A stretch of DNA of 64,000 nt, taken from contig JACMLJ010000046.1 of assembly GCA_014379625.1 (NCBI GenBank), positions 1-64,000 of the forward strand, in the 5' to 3' direction. Made by a program: the position numbers and the translations under genes. Under the pieces are notes generated by a model that saw only the letters and a list, made by a program, of their open reading frames with translations, did no database searches and was not told where the DNA came from. Origin of the DNA: Ferruginibacter sp. Its GTDB lineage: Bacteria; Bacteroidota; Bacteroidia; Chitinophagales; Chitinophagaceae. Within the stretch, counting starts at the first letter, position 1. Every line of letters begins with the position of its first letter. Positions 49,443-59,341 of this stretch are shown one piece after another.

Positions 49443-50477
49443 TTACCAGAAAAATTTAAATGGCAACCACCTTGTTTGAGAATAAAGTGAACTAAACCCC
49501 GGGTACTCAGCGATCAAATCGTTAATCGCATTATCACTATTATTAATAAACATTAATGACCGATACAGGTTAAAAAATATAAATACTATAATTAACAATC
49601 TTGAATATAAGTTTAGCTTTTTGCTAAAAAAATTGGCATAAATCAAAAACCCTGTTAAATACGCAAACCGCTGCAACATTTCAAATATAAACGTCAAATT
49701 TCTTAACAAAATATAAATTAGAAAAAGAAAAACAAAGCCCCTTTTAATATCTTTCCTGTTTATCCAAAACAGAAGAGACAACATAACAATTTCGAGGAGT
49801 AACCCAAAATCTAAATGAAATTTGCCGATTGAAATTAAACCTAAAAAAAGATATGACTTAAATTTTTCCAATAAAAGATTACCTAAAAACAAAAAAAAGA
49901 GTGTAAAAAAAAGAGTGGCTTTGACAATATGTTTTTTTTGTATTATTATAAGAAGTGTAAATAAAGTAGCAAAATGAGTTAAAAATCCCAGGAAATATAA
50001 ACCAATTTTAGGTTTTTCGCCTCTTATATTTAGTAAAAAAGGGTAACTGATTAATAATACGCCGATGCCAAATCTCATTAAATTAAGATTGAACATAATG
50101 TAATAGGTAGTAAGGTAAAATAGTAAGAAAAGTGTTTTCTCTTCAATTAATTTTAAATTATAATAAATAAGGGTACCTGTAGTAATTGAAATAATAAATA
50201 TGAAGAACTGGTCATTAGCCCAAATTAGATGAATAAGATATGCGTAAAAAACAAATACAGGTTCAAAAGTTGATATATTTAATTTGTCAGTTCCGAAAGA
50301 ATTAAAAAAAGACTTATAAGCGAAAGTATCTGTTCCCACATTCCCACGCAGGCCTGCAAATAAGGTCATTATAACTAGGGGTGTTAATATTGACCTTATA
50401 TTGTTTTTTCCAAAAAAATAACTTCCCAGTAGTGTAAATAGAAAGACGATAAAAAAGAAAACAAAATAAGAAAGCAT
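49443..50477 (-). CDS. EpsG family polysaccharide polymerase-like membrane protein
   Basis: Multi-TM; FAGLRGNVGTDTFAYKSFF. Confidence 0.85.
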   Translation of the reverse strand: MLSYFVFFFIVFLFTLLGSYFFGKNNIRSILTPLVIMTLFAGLRGNVGTDTFAYKSFFNSFGTDKLNISTFEPVFVFYAYLIHLIWANDQFFIFIISITTGTLIYYNLKLIEEKTLFLLFYLTTYYIMFNLNLMRFGIGVLLISYPFLLNIRGEKPKIGLYFLGFLTHFATLFTLLIIIQKKHIVKATLFFTLFFLFLGNLLLEKFKSYLFLGLISIGKFHLDFGLLLEIVMLSLLFWINRKDIKRGFVFLFLIYILLRNLTFIFEMLQRFAYLTGFLIYANFFSKKLNLYSRLLIIVFIFFNLYRSLMFINNSDNAINDLIAEYPGFSSLYSQTRWLPFKFFW

Positions 50478-50510
50478 AATGATGAGTTACAAATTAATTA
50501 GTATTTACAT

Positions 50511-51758
50511 TCATAAAATGAACTGGTAAACACGCTCATATTTCTTTGCTATACCTTCCCAGGTAAAATTATTTAGCCAGTTGGTGTAGCCGTTTTCAGC
50601 CATATTTTTTCTTAGTTCCGCATTATCAATTAGTTCCCTTAGTATTCTTACTGACTCATCAATTTTTACAATACTGTAATTCTGGTTAACTTTGATGGTT
50701 GGTAACAATTTGCCAGATCCTGACCAGTTAATAATTTCTGCTGCATTTCCTACCTCCGCTGTCAAAAAAGGAGTCTTTGATGCCATGCATTCAAATAGAA
50801 CAATTGGAGAGCATTCTAAATTAGAAGTGAATAAAAATAAATCTGCAGCAGCGTACGCTTGCAAAATCTGCACCCTGCTAAGATCCTTTATTAAAATTTT
50901 ACTATTATTATTTTTAATACTGTCAATTAAATTGTGATAAAATGATTTTCGTTTGCAACTATCATAACATTGCGGAAAATATTTAATCCCGGAAATGGGT
51001 GTTAAAACTGATAAGATTTGTTTGACAAAAGTTTTAAGTCTTGAGTTGTGAATTTTATTACCAATTAGTAACAGGGTTGTGTTTTTAAGTTTAGCCTTTT
51101 TAAACAACTCAATTGTTTCACTGTGACCTTTCAATCCGGTATGGGAAGATACATTTAGAACCAATAAATGATTTTTTGGAATTCCCAATTCACTTTGTAT
51201 ATTATTTTCTAACGGAGTACAAAACTCTTCTGCCGAAGCGCCATTCGTTATGATTTCAAAGTTTTTAATCCCATTCTGCTTTGCAAAATTAATGTCCCTG
51301 TAATCATTCGATAAAAAAATTAATCTATCAAATGATTTTAGCCAGGTTTGCATATTATTAAAATAAGGTTGGTATTTAGGGTTATACAGTTGCGAAAAAC
51401 CTGTGGGAACAAATACTTTTTTTGCAGGTATTTCATCTAAAATTGGTAGAAGTATATCACAGGACCACTGCTGGGCTGCAAAAATAGTAACTATTTGAAA
51501 ACCATTTATTTTTACAAATTCGATGTATCTTTCTATTTCGGAATTGGTGGCCTGGTAACCATTTACTGCATTTCCTGCTATTTTAAATGAGGCTATATCC
51601 ACTCCTTTTATATTAAATAAGTTTCTTTCAGGATGGTAACTTGTTGCTACTGTTACCGTATGTCCCAGGTGCACTAATCTTTCCGACAACTGTTTTACAA
51701 CCTGTTGCATCCCGTGAAGTAAAGGATCATATGATTCAACAACATGAAGAATTTTCAT
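50511..51758 (-). CDS. Glycosyltransferase family 4
   Basis: MKILHVVESYDPLLHGMQQVVKQLSERLVHLGHTVTVAT. Confidence 0.9.
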   Translation of the reverse strand: MKILHVVESYDPLLHGMQQVVKQLSERLVHLGHTVTVATSYHPERNLFNIKGVDIASFKIAGNAVNGYQATNSEIERYIEFVKINGFQIVTIFAAQQWSCDILLPILDEIPAKKVFVPTGFSQLYNPKYQPYFNNMQTWLKSFDRLIFLSNDYRDINFAKQNGIKNFEIITNGASAEEFCTPLENNIQSELGIPKNHLLVLNVSSHTGLKGHSETIELFKKAKLKNTTLLLIGNKIHNSRLKTFVKQILSVLTPISGIKYFPQCYDSCKRKSFYHNLIDSIKNNNSKILIKDLSRVQILQAYAAADLFLFTSNLECSPIVLFECMASKTPFLTAEVGNAAEIINWSGSGKLLPTIKVNQNYSIVKIDESVRILRELIDNAELRKNMAENGYTNWLNNFTWEGIAKKYERVYQFIL

Positions 51759-53156
51759 TTACTTGGAAATTACAGATGTGGATTTAGTAAAAAGCCTGAT
51801 CCCAATTTTTTTATTCGCATAAATAACTAAACTAAAATAAACCAGGCTCACTAGTAATAATGACAATGTAATACCGAGTAACTGGTATTTATTGATAAAG
51901 TATATATTGAAGATCACAGCAAATATTCCAGATATTATTTTTGCGGGTAAATAAATATTGGGTGTATTATTTATGAAGCCGAACATTATATAAAACTGGG
52001 CCAATTGAAAAATACCTACGCCAAGGCATAAAATTGGTAATAAGTTAATATGATATAAATAAGTATTATTACTAAGTAACAGTATCAGAGAATTGCCCCA
52101 AAAGAAAGTGAAAATAAAAAGAAAGCAAATCAATACCAGTATCAATACCAGGGCATAGTTCATTAATTTATACCCAAGTTTAATTTCCTCATTTTTTGAG
52201 GAGTTTAATATTTTTTCATAGACCACAGGCTGAATAAATTGAGTAATGATATTTACCGGTGTAGAAATTAAATAGCTTGTTATGGTAAAAATTAATGAAT
52301 AAAGGCCTACATTACTAATGTTCAAATAATTGGAAATAATAAATTTATCACTGCTTATTTGTACCCACCCTGTGATTCCCCATACCAGGAATGGAAGGCA
52401 AAATGTCACCATCTGATTTTTAAGCTTTTTTAAATTTTGTGTCGCCAACTCATTCATTTCAATATTTTCATCTGTAAAAAACTTCCTGACCTTAAGAAAT
52501 TTTAAAACCAGGAAAACTGAGGCTGCCACGGTCATAGAAACCAAAACCAGTTGAGCGTCCAGGGAGGAGAAAAAAATTATTAATGAAATGAACAATAAAG
52601 AGATAATTCTTTCACTAATTGAGAAAAGGGCATTTAGTTGTCTTTTTCTTAAAAGATTTAAGATCGAATTGAATGCCAGGTTACTTGATGAAACGATAAT
52701 AAAAATTACTATATTTATTACAGCTAAAAAATTATACTGCTTTACCATGTTATTAAATAAGAATGTAGCAGCTAAATAAAAAACACTAAAAAGTAAAAAA
52801 ATAAAAAGACCAGCATACAGAAGGAATTTTAAAATCATTTTAAAAAACTGGCCTTCCAAAGCTGCCTTTTTATATTCAAAATAGTACCTCACAAATCCTT
52901 GTTCAGCAGGACCATATAAAATACTGGTTAAGAAAGCGGATAATGCCAAAACAAGGTTATATTTCCCATATTCGGAATGGGGCATTGTGGTGAGTAATTT
53001 TATTGAAACCACTCCCAATATTATCATCGAAATTTGACCAGCTATAACCCATGCCACTTCCTTGAAATATTTTTCTTTAAAGTTTAATAATTCCAGCTGA
53101 ATAAGTTTTAGCGTCCTTGAATTATATGACATGCCAATCATTTGGATACGATTCAT
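51759..53156 (-). CDS. Oligosaccharide flippase (Wzx-like)
   Basis: Multi-TM; VAWVIAGQISMIILGVVSIKLLTTMPHSEYGKYNLVLALS; likely start at internal MSYNSR. Confidence 0.85.
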   Translation of the reverse strand: MNRIQMIGMSYNSRTLKLIQLELLNFKEKYFKEVAWVIAGQISMIILGVVSIKLLTTMPHSEYGKYNLVLALSAFLTSILYGPAEQGFVRYYFEYKKAALEGQFFKMILKFLLYAGLFIFLLFSVFYLAATFLFNNMVKQYNFLAVINIVIFIIVSSSNLAFNSILNLLRKRQLNALFSISERIISLLFISLIIFFSSLDAQLVLVSMTVAASVFLVLKFLKVRKFFTDENIEMNELATQNLKKLKNQMVTFCLPFLVWGITGWVQISSDKFIISNYLNISNVGLYSLIFTITSYLISTPVNIITQFIQPVVYEKILNSSKNEEIKLGYKLMNYALVLILVLICFLFIFTFFWGNSLILLLSNNTYLYHINLLPILCLGVGIFQLAQFYIMFGFINNTPNIYLPAKIISGIFAVIFNIYFINKYQLLGITLSLLLVSLVYFSLVIYANKKIGIRLFTKSTSVISK

Positions 53157-54012
53157 TTAAATTTAATTCCTGATTTCTTAACCATTTACCTGGTGCAATT
53201 ATAATTTTACTTTTGTATTCATTTAAGTATGCTGCCCACCACGCAAAGGTACTATTAGAAATAATGACATGGTTACAAGTTGCAATGGCAAAGAAATCAA
53301 ATAAGGAAGCAGGGGTATCTTTAAAATTTATGAAGATTTTTTTTTGGTCATTTAAAGAAATAAAATTATCTCTAATCCATCCTTCATCATCCCCAAAAAA
53401 ATAAAACGTCGGTTCCGCTGCCTTTTCATTTATAAAATTCATCGCTTCCTTATAATAGGCAATACTTAAAACTTCATGACCACTATTCCTATCCAGGTAA
53501 TCTGTTCTCCTGATATGTACAGCTACAGAATTACTTTTATTGATTAATTGATTAATTTTTGGCAAGAGGTTTTTATATTGGGGATGGGGAATAAATAAAG
53601 TTTTTATTTCGCTGTTAATTTGCGCATAGTCAGAAACAGCACCAAAAACACCATCTATATAAAATATTTTTTTATTTTGATAAATTTCATTGTTGAACTG
53701 TCGTGAATTGATGATATGTATTTTTGTATACTTATCAAGGATATATTTTAAAAATGAAGATTTATTGAATAAATTGAATAGATAATAATTGGATAGAAAA
53801 AAACTACGCTCTGCCGCGTATATTGAAAATTTATCGAGTTCATAATTTCTTTTTGTTATCTTAAGTAGTTTTGAACTGAGTTTAAAAAAGCTTTTGTCTA
53901 CATAGACTTTGCAGCCAAATTTTTTTGCTAAAGAAAGCGCGTATGCATATTGATGTAATTGATTACCCATACCACCTGAAAGCCTGACAATAACTTTTTG
54001 ATTATTCTCCAA
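53122..54012 (-). CDS. Alpha-1,2-fucosyltransferase family (GT11)
   Basis: VRLSGGMGNQLHQYAYALSLAKKFG; VAVHIRRTDYLD; ISNSTFAWWAAYLN. Confidence 0.92.
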   Translation of the reverse strand: MENNQKVIVRLSGGMGNQLHQYAYALSLAKKFGCKVYVDKSFFKLSSKLLKITKRNYELDKFSIYAAERSFFLSNYYLFNLFNKSSFLKYILDKYTKIHIINSRQFNNEIYQNKKIFYIDGVFGAVSDYAQINSEIKTLFIPHPQYKNLLPKINQLINKSNSVAVHIRRTDYLDRNSGHEVLSIAYYKEAMNFINEKAAEPTFYFFGDDEGWIRDNFISLNDQKKIFINFKDTPASLFDFFAIATCNHVIISNSTFAWWAAYLNEYKSKIIIAPGKWLRNQELNLNESYPNDWHVI

Positions 54013-54235
54013 TAACGACTATTTTAATTTTAATTGACAATGGGATGACTAGTATAATTTTTGGAACATCTTGTTGCTAAGCTTATTACTAATAAATGTA
54101 TAAAAGCTGACCAGTTAATATCGTTTACCATAAACGGGATCCTTCTACAACAAAAATCATTTTATAGCTTTGTTGAATGATGCTCCGAATTGTTTGTACT
54201 ATTAATTACCCGCAATTTCCCTGAAAGCGGGTTGT

Positions 54236-55117
54236 TTATAAAGATATCCAGTTTGTTGGTAGTATATCTTTTGTATTCCATGTATCATCGTTAAACCATG
54301 CTTTTGGCGCTATTACAATTTTTTGCGAATAGGTATTTAGCCAGGCTGCCCACCAGGCAAAACTACTGTTAGGAATGATTAAATGTTTGCAAGCTGACAT
54401 TAGCCTAAGATAATCCTGGAATTTGTTGCCTGCATACTCATGGCCAACAAATGTTACCGGATGATCAAAGCTAAGGTTTTCCCTGCACCAGTCTATCTCA
54501 TCGGAGAAAACAAAAAAAATAGGATTATTTATTTGAGCTGCAATTATAGCTTCTCCTTTTTTATAATATTCCGGGCTACAGGTTCCGTGAAAAGGAGTGG
54601 TCACAAAATCACCTCGTCTTACATTCACACAAACTGAATTACAATTACCGATTTGGCGGGCCAGTTCCGCGCTTTTGGGTGCAACAGGTTCTTTAAAAGA
54701 AAAATCGTCTATCCTTAAATTATCGCTTATGGGCCTAAAATATTTTTCTGTTTGCCAGTAGCCTTCTAAATAACTGTTATCTGCAGCAGCAAAACAATTT
54801 TCTGAAAAATGAAAATGTGGCTCAATAATATAACTGGATTTAACTCCAATAAGCTTGTTGAAGACTTTGTCTGGTATACGTAAAGCAACTCTTTTAGTGA
54901 AATTGTTCACTTCCTGAAACGTTGCTTTCTCTACTTTTAAATTGAAAATATCAAGGTCATAATCTCTGAAAACGAAAAATTTTTTATGAGGTGTTCTGTC
55001 TAAAAGCAAATGGGTATCAATTTTTAAAACACTATGGTGTTTTGATGACAAATATTTTCCAAATGCATATTGAAACATTTGATTCCCCAGGCCACCCATT
55101 AATTTGGTTATGATCAT
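54236..55117 (-). CDS. Alpha-1,2-fucosyltransferase family (GT11)
   Basis: MIITKLMGGLGNQMFQYAFGKYLS; VCVNVRRGDFV; IPNSSFAWWAAWLN. Confidence 0.95.
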   Translation of the reverse strand: MIITKLMGGLGNQMFQYAFGKYLSSKHHSVLKIDTHLLLDRTPHKKFFVFRDYDLDIFNLKVEKATFQEVNNFTKRVALRIPDKVFNKLIGVKSSYIIEPHFHFSENCFAAADNSYLEGYWQTEKYFRPISDNLRIDDFSFKEPVAPKSAELARQIGNCNSVCVNVRRGDFVTTPFHGTCSPEYYKKGEAIIAAQINNPIFFVFSDEIDWCRENLSFDHPVTFVGHEYAGNKFQDYLRLMSACKHLIIPNSSFAWWAAWLNTYSQKIVIAPKAWFNDDTWNTKDILPTNWISL

Positions 55118-55601
55118 ATTTTTAAACAGCTTTTTTTTCGGCTCCTAAATCATTTGAGTAAAGCGTTTCTTTCATATAATACACATTTTTCCAATTCCGT
55201 TAATGTTGTTGAAATTTCTGGCATGATAGCTTAAAGAATAGAAATGGTGGTGAAATGGAACAAAGGTAAAAATTAGTGAATAGTTTCTCCAATTCTGAAT
55301 AATTCCTGGTATCAGCATAGTGTCCTGCAATTTAGAAGGGTTGGCCAGTTAAATTGCAAAAGATCGTGGATAGATAATCATTATTTAATATAATAATCAC
55401 AGGGTAGCTGCCAATTTAAAAAATCCAGCAGGTATAGCGCCATTTTTTCAGGGTGAGGTAGTAATTGTCTAAAATATCTATAGGTGGCCATGGAATAAAT
55501 AAAAAAGTAACCTTTTGCATAAAGTATAAATACCTCAGGCGAAATTGGGGATGTTTTATATTACTACCACGGATGGTTTTAGAATCATCTTAAAAAATCG
55601 T

Positions 55602-56396
55602 TTACTGAGAAAAGCCAAGTTTAACCCGGTATTTCCTAATTAAATCTTTAACTGATATTAGTATAAACAATAAAACTGCCCTAGGTTTTTTATAAAAATT
55701 CATGGAAATATAAAGTTGATCCCCCTGTGCACCATGCAGGGCATCCTTTATTAAAACAAAATTATTTTCTTTCATGAATTTTTTCACATCCCTTAGCAAC
55801 GGTTGATTCTTATAAAAATCTACTTTTGAAACCTCCAGCCAAATAACTTTAATGGATTTTATAAAATCTTCCGCTCCTTCCAATACCATCAATTCCGCCC
55901 CTTGCACATCCATGTGTATAAAGTCAATGATATTAATATGATGCTCACTGCAAAACGATTTAAGCGTAATTGTTTCTACCTCAATTTTCTTATCAAAACG
56001 GATAAATTCTGCCATTTTCAAATGCTTTTCCGGAGGCAATAACGAACTTGATTTATTACCATAATCCCAGTCCGATTCAATTGCATTTTCTGGCCGGCCT
56101 GATGAAACAAAAAATTCAGCAGTTCCATTTTTAGAGGACAGTGCCTTGTTGTAATAAGAGGCATTTTTAATTCCGTATTGCAAAAAATTATCGTGAATCA
56201 GATTAATATTGTCAGGCAAAGGCTCGAAAGAATAAATTTTGGAATTACGGAAAAGGCGTGCATATTTAATACTTTCCTCACCCTCGCAGGCCCCAATTTC
56301 AAAAATAACCAGTGAGTCATTTTGATTAAATAATAATTTTAATTCCTGCTCAATGGCAACAGGCTGGTTAATATAGTCTGTCCGGTCAAAATTCAC
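55602..56396 (-). CDS. FkbM family methyltransferase
   Basis: VIFEIGACEGEESIKYARLF; FIHMDVQGAELMVLEGAEDF. Confidence 0.9.
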   Translation of the reverse strand: MNFDRTDYINQPVAIEQELKLLFNQNDSLVIFEIGACEGEESIKYARLFRNSKIYSFEPLPDNINLIHDNFLQYGIKNASYYNKALSSKNGTAEFFVSSGRPENAIESDWDYGNKSSSLLPPEKHLKMAEFIRFDKKIEVETITLKSFCSEHHINIIDFIHMDVQGAELMVLEGAEDFIKSIKVIWLEVSKVDFYKNQPLLRDVKKFMKENNFVLIKDALHGAQGDQLYISMNFYKKPRAVLLFILISVKDLIRKYRVKLGFSQ

Positions 56397-56681
56397 TCCT
56401 TATATTTATTTAATGATTTATACTAAGCGTATTATTAATTTATCGGATAAGCTTTATAACCATAAGTTTATAAACTTATGGGCTAAAGGTAATTAAAGGT
56501 ATTTACATAATTTAACTTTAGGATGGCACGGTTGTATTTGTGGTTTGGGTTGCCAACCTTATTGTAAGATAGGTTCAATCCAAAAAAACTTTGTACAAGG
56601 TGCAAACTAAGCCGTCTTAAAAATGTAGTATGCCTTTCAGATCATTTAAAGATGTTTGTTGGGGGCCTGATAAAAAAAATT

Positions 56682-57500
56682 TCAGAATGCCTTTAATCTT
56701 CTAAACATCTGCTGTAACTTAGATGATTTTCTGTTTGTAAAAATTTCATTGTACATAAAATCAAATTTCTCTTCATCCAGGGGATGTAATATTATTTTAT
56801 TTTTATCCATCCATTCCGAAAAACCTGCAAAAGCAACTTTACGTATTTGCCAAAAATACGTGTACAAATTTCGGATAGGTGATTTAGGATTATCATAATA
56901 TTTTAGTAGTGGCTCCTTTATATAGGAAAAATTTGTTTTTGTAGAAATACGCAACCATAAAACGTAATCTTCCATAGCCATGTATTCCTTTTCTTCAGGG
57001 AATAAGAAAGCTTTCTCCAGCAAATTTTTACTAAGTAACACTGAACTGCAGATATTGTTATTTGCAGAAAGAAAATCCTTAAAAGCTATACTTTTGCCTT
57101 TGTAAGAAAGATAGGGGCCTTTGTTTTTTTCTTCAACAATTCGAAATGCATTGCAGGATACAGCCTGCGAATTAGTTTCTTTTAAAAGGTTTATTTGAAT
57201 TTCTATTTTGTTTGGCAGCCATTCATCATCACTATCTAAAAATGCAATCCATTCTCCAATTGCTGCCTTTATCCCTTTATTTCTTGGAATGGAGGGCCAA
57301 CCATTTTTTCCACAATCAAGCCATTTTATCCGGGGATTATTTAACTCCGAAATAATGTCTTTAGAATTGTCATCTGAGCCATCGTCACAAATTAAAATTT
57401 CGTATACAGGGTAAGTCTGCTGCAAGGCGCTGTTTATTGCGCGCAATAATGTGTGTTGACGATTAAAAGTTGGAATAATAACACTGACCCTTTCATTCAT
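56682..57500 (-). CDS. Glycosyltransferase family 2
   Basis: VSVIIPTFNRQHTLLRAINSALQQTYPVYEILICDDGSDDNS. Confidence 0.92.
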   Translation of the reverse strand: MNERVSVIIPTFNRQHTLLRAINSALQQTYPVYEILICDDGSDDNSKDIISELNNPRIKWLDCGKNGWPSIPRNKGIKAAIGEWIAFLDSDDEWLPNKIEIQINLLKETNSQAVSCNAFRIVEEKNKGPYLSYKGKSIAFKDFLSANNNICSSVLLSKNLLEKAFLFPEEKEYMAMEDYVLWLRISTKTNFSYIKEPLLKYYDNPKSPIRNLYTYFWQIRKVAFAGFSEWMDKNKIILHPLDEEKFDFMYNEIFTNRKSSKLQQMFRRLKAF

Positions 57501-57603
57501 AGTAACTGTTTTTTTTATTTTGTTCCTTGTGATAATTCTTCAGCTATTAAAATTAGTTGTTTTCTTTAGATAAAATAAGGAATGCGTTAAAGAGAACAAG
57601 TGA

Positions 57604-57716
57604 CGGGTGCATTTCAAATTGTGACTGGCTGGTGGGGCGCAGCCATGGGTGGGAGCCATGGGCGTTGTCCCCACCGCCAATGGGCAAAACTGAAGCGACA
57701 ATTTGAAATGAACCCC
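57604..57716. mobile_element. Palindromic element, same family as 47993-48108
   Basis: gggtgcatttcaaattgt ... gcgacaatttgaaatgaacccc ends; internal ggtggggcgc..gcgttgtccccacc hairpin. Confidence 0.75.
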
Positions 57717-58235
57717 ATTTGACTTCAATTGAGTATTCTTTAGTTTTATCCATCACCTGTATAATTTAATCTCTTTATTGTTTTTGGAAGTAAAATGTTC
57801 CGGTATTTTAAAATGGTTCGATGGCTTCGCCTGCCTCAGTCACACTGAAGATAAATCAAATACATAAAGTGATATCATCGGTCTAGTTCGTCTGCAAAAG
57901 AAAAACCAGGGTGATAATTCTTTCACTTTTACATACCATTAATTTCACCTCAAATTTATTTACAAACGAATGCTTATTGGGTAAGCGGTTTTTTTTCCCT
58001 ACTTCATTTAACAGCGTGATATATTCTTCGGGAGTAGATAAAAAGGTTTAAAAAATGGTGGGGTCGCCTGATTGAAAATCATAACCACCTTAAAGATATC
58101 ATTACAGCGTATTAAAATATTCCATGGTTTTGACACATTTAATAGCAGGTTTTTTTAGACTTAGAAACTAAGACGGCACCATTGACAACCCAAAGGAAAT
58201 CCAATGACTGCGGATAATCCAATGACTATATTTTA

Positions 58236-59309
58236 TTATGCTGAGTCTATTTGTTTAATTACCCTTTTAATGATTAAAATAAAGAGAATAATTATCCCGG
58301 CTAAAAAACCTCCGAACACAAGGCCTTTTAATTTTCCAAACCTTTCTTTTTTTAACGGAAAAATGGGCAAATCAATCACCTGTATCAGGGGGGTTTCTTT
58401 TCTTAACACTACCTTAGCCAATTCAGTTTGTTTAACCAGTTCTGTAAGTATGGCGGTATTGGCCTGTACATCAACCTGCCTGCGGGAAGAAGGCGCACGA
58501 CGTACATTTAAAGCAGGATTTAAACTAAAAGTATTATCGTTTGCCACAGCAACACCCGTAATGGCAGCATTTAATTCACCGCGGATTGAATCGGTTTGTT
58601 TCTCTAAAATTTCCATATTTATCCGGGCCTTTTTGGTTTTGGTCATAATATAAAAATCGGAGACCACTTTAGCCAATGCCTCTGTAAAATATTTAGCGAA
58701 ATTTTCATCAGGCGATTTCATGTCAATGGTAATGATATCTACCTTTTTATCCTTTTGGTCAACCTTCAAACTGCCGATGGATAACCCTTGGTACATTACT
58801 CCCAATATACTATCCTGGGCACGGCTGAACTGCTGCCTGTTCGCATTAGGTAAAAATTGAATATTTTTAAATTTCGCATTTTTTGCCCACTTGTCTCTCC
58901 ATTTTAAGTTTTGAATGTACATTTCTGCGAATGAAATAGTTTTGCCACCTATCGTTACAGGCGATAACAAAGTTTGTTCTACCATTGACCTGGATTTAAA
59001 CAATTCAATCAAATTAGCTCCGGCAAATATGCCACCCCTGGTTTCTCCAATATCAAATCCAAACTGGCTTGCTAAGCCCAATGCACCACTACTCATTGCT
59101 CCTCCCTGTTCCTGATCTTCCAGTGCAAATGATAAAGAGGCCGTATACACAAACTTTTGCATAAATGAATAAGTTAGTCCTAACAGCCCCCCTGTTATTC
59201 CAAAAAGTAAAATGACCATCCACTTAGAAAGCAAATAAGTATACCATTCTTTAATTTTGGTGATTACTTCTTTTGCCGTGACTTCATCATTTGGTATTTG
59301 ATTGCTCAT
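58236..59309 (-). CDS. Wzz-type chain-length determinant protein, no kinase domain
   Basis: N- and C-terminal TM; VIDLPIFPLKKERFGKLKGLVFGGFLAGIIILFILI. Confidence 0.88.
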   Translation of the reverse strand: MSNQIPNDEVTAKEVITKIKEWYTYLLSKWMVILLFGITGGLLGLTYSFMQKFVYTASLSFALEDQEQGGAMSSGALGLASQFGFDIGETRGGIFAGANLIELFKSRSMVEQTLLSPVTIGGKTISFAEMYIQNLKWRDKWAKNAKFKNIQFLPNANRQQFSRAQDSILGVMYQGLSIGSLKVDQKDKKVDIITIDMKSPDENFAKYFTEALAKVVSDFYIMTKTKKARINMEILEKQTDSIRGELNAAITGVAVANDNTFSLNPALNVRRAPSSRRQVDVQANTAILTELVKQTELAKVVLRKETPLIQVIDLPIFPLKKERFGKLKGLVFGGFLAGIIILFILIIKRVIKQIDSA

Positions 59310-59341
59310 TTAGCTGATATAAAATTAAGCCGGTAATTTAT

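Noticed and set aside
57540-57756. 62- and 67-aa minus-strand ORFs
   Set aside because: Made mostly of the palindromic repeat element 57604-57716.
58204-58653. 149-aa plus-strand ORF
   Set aside because: Antisense to the Wzz-like gene with clear domain features.
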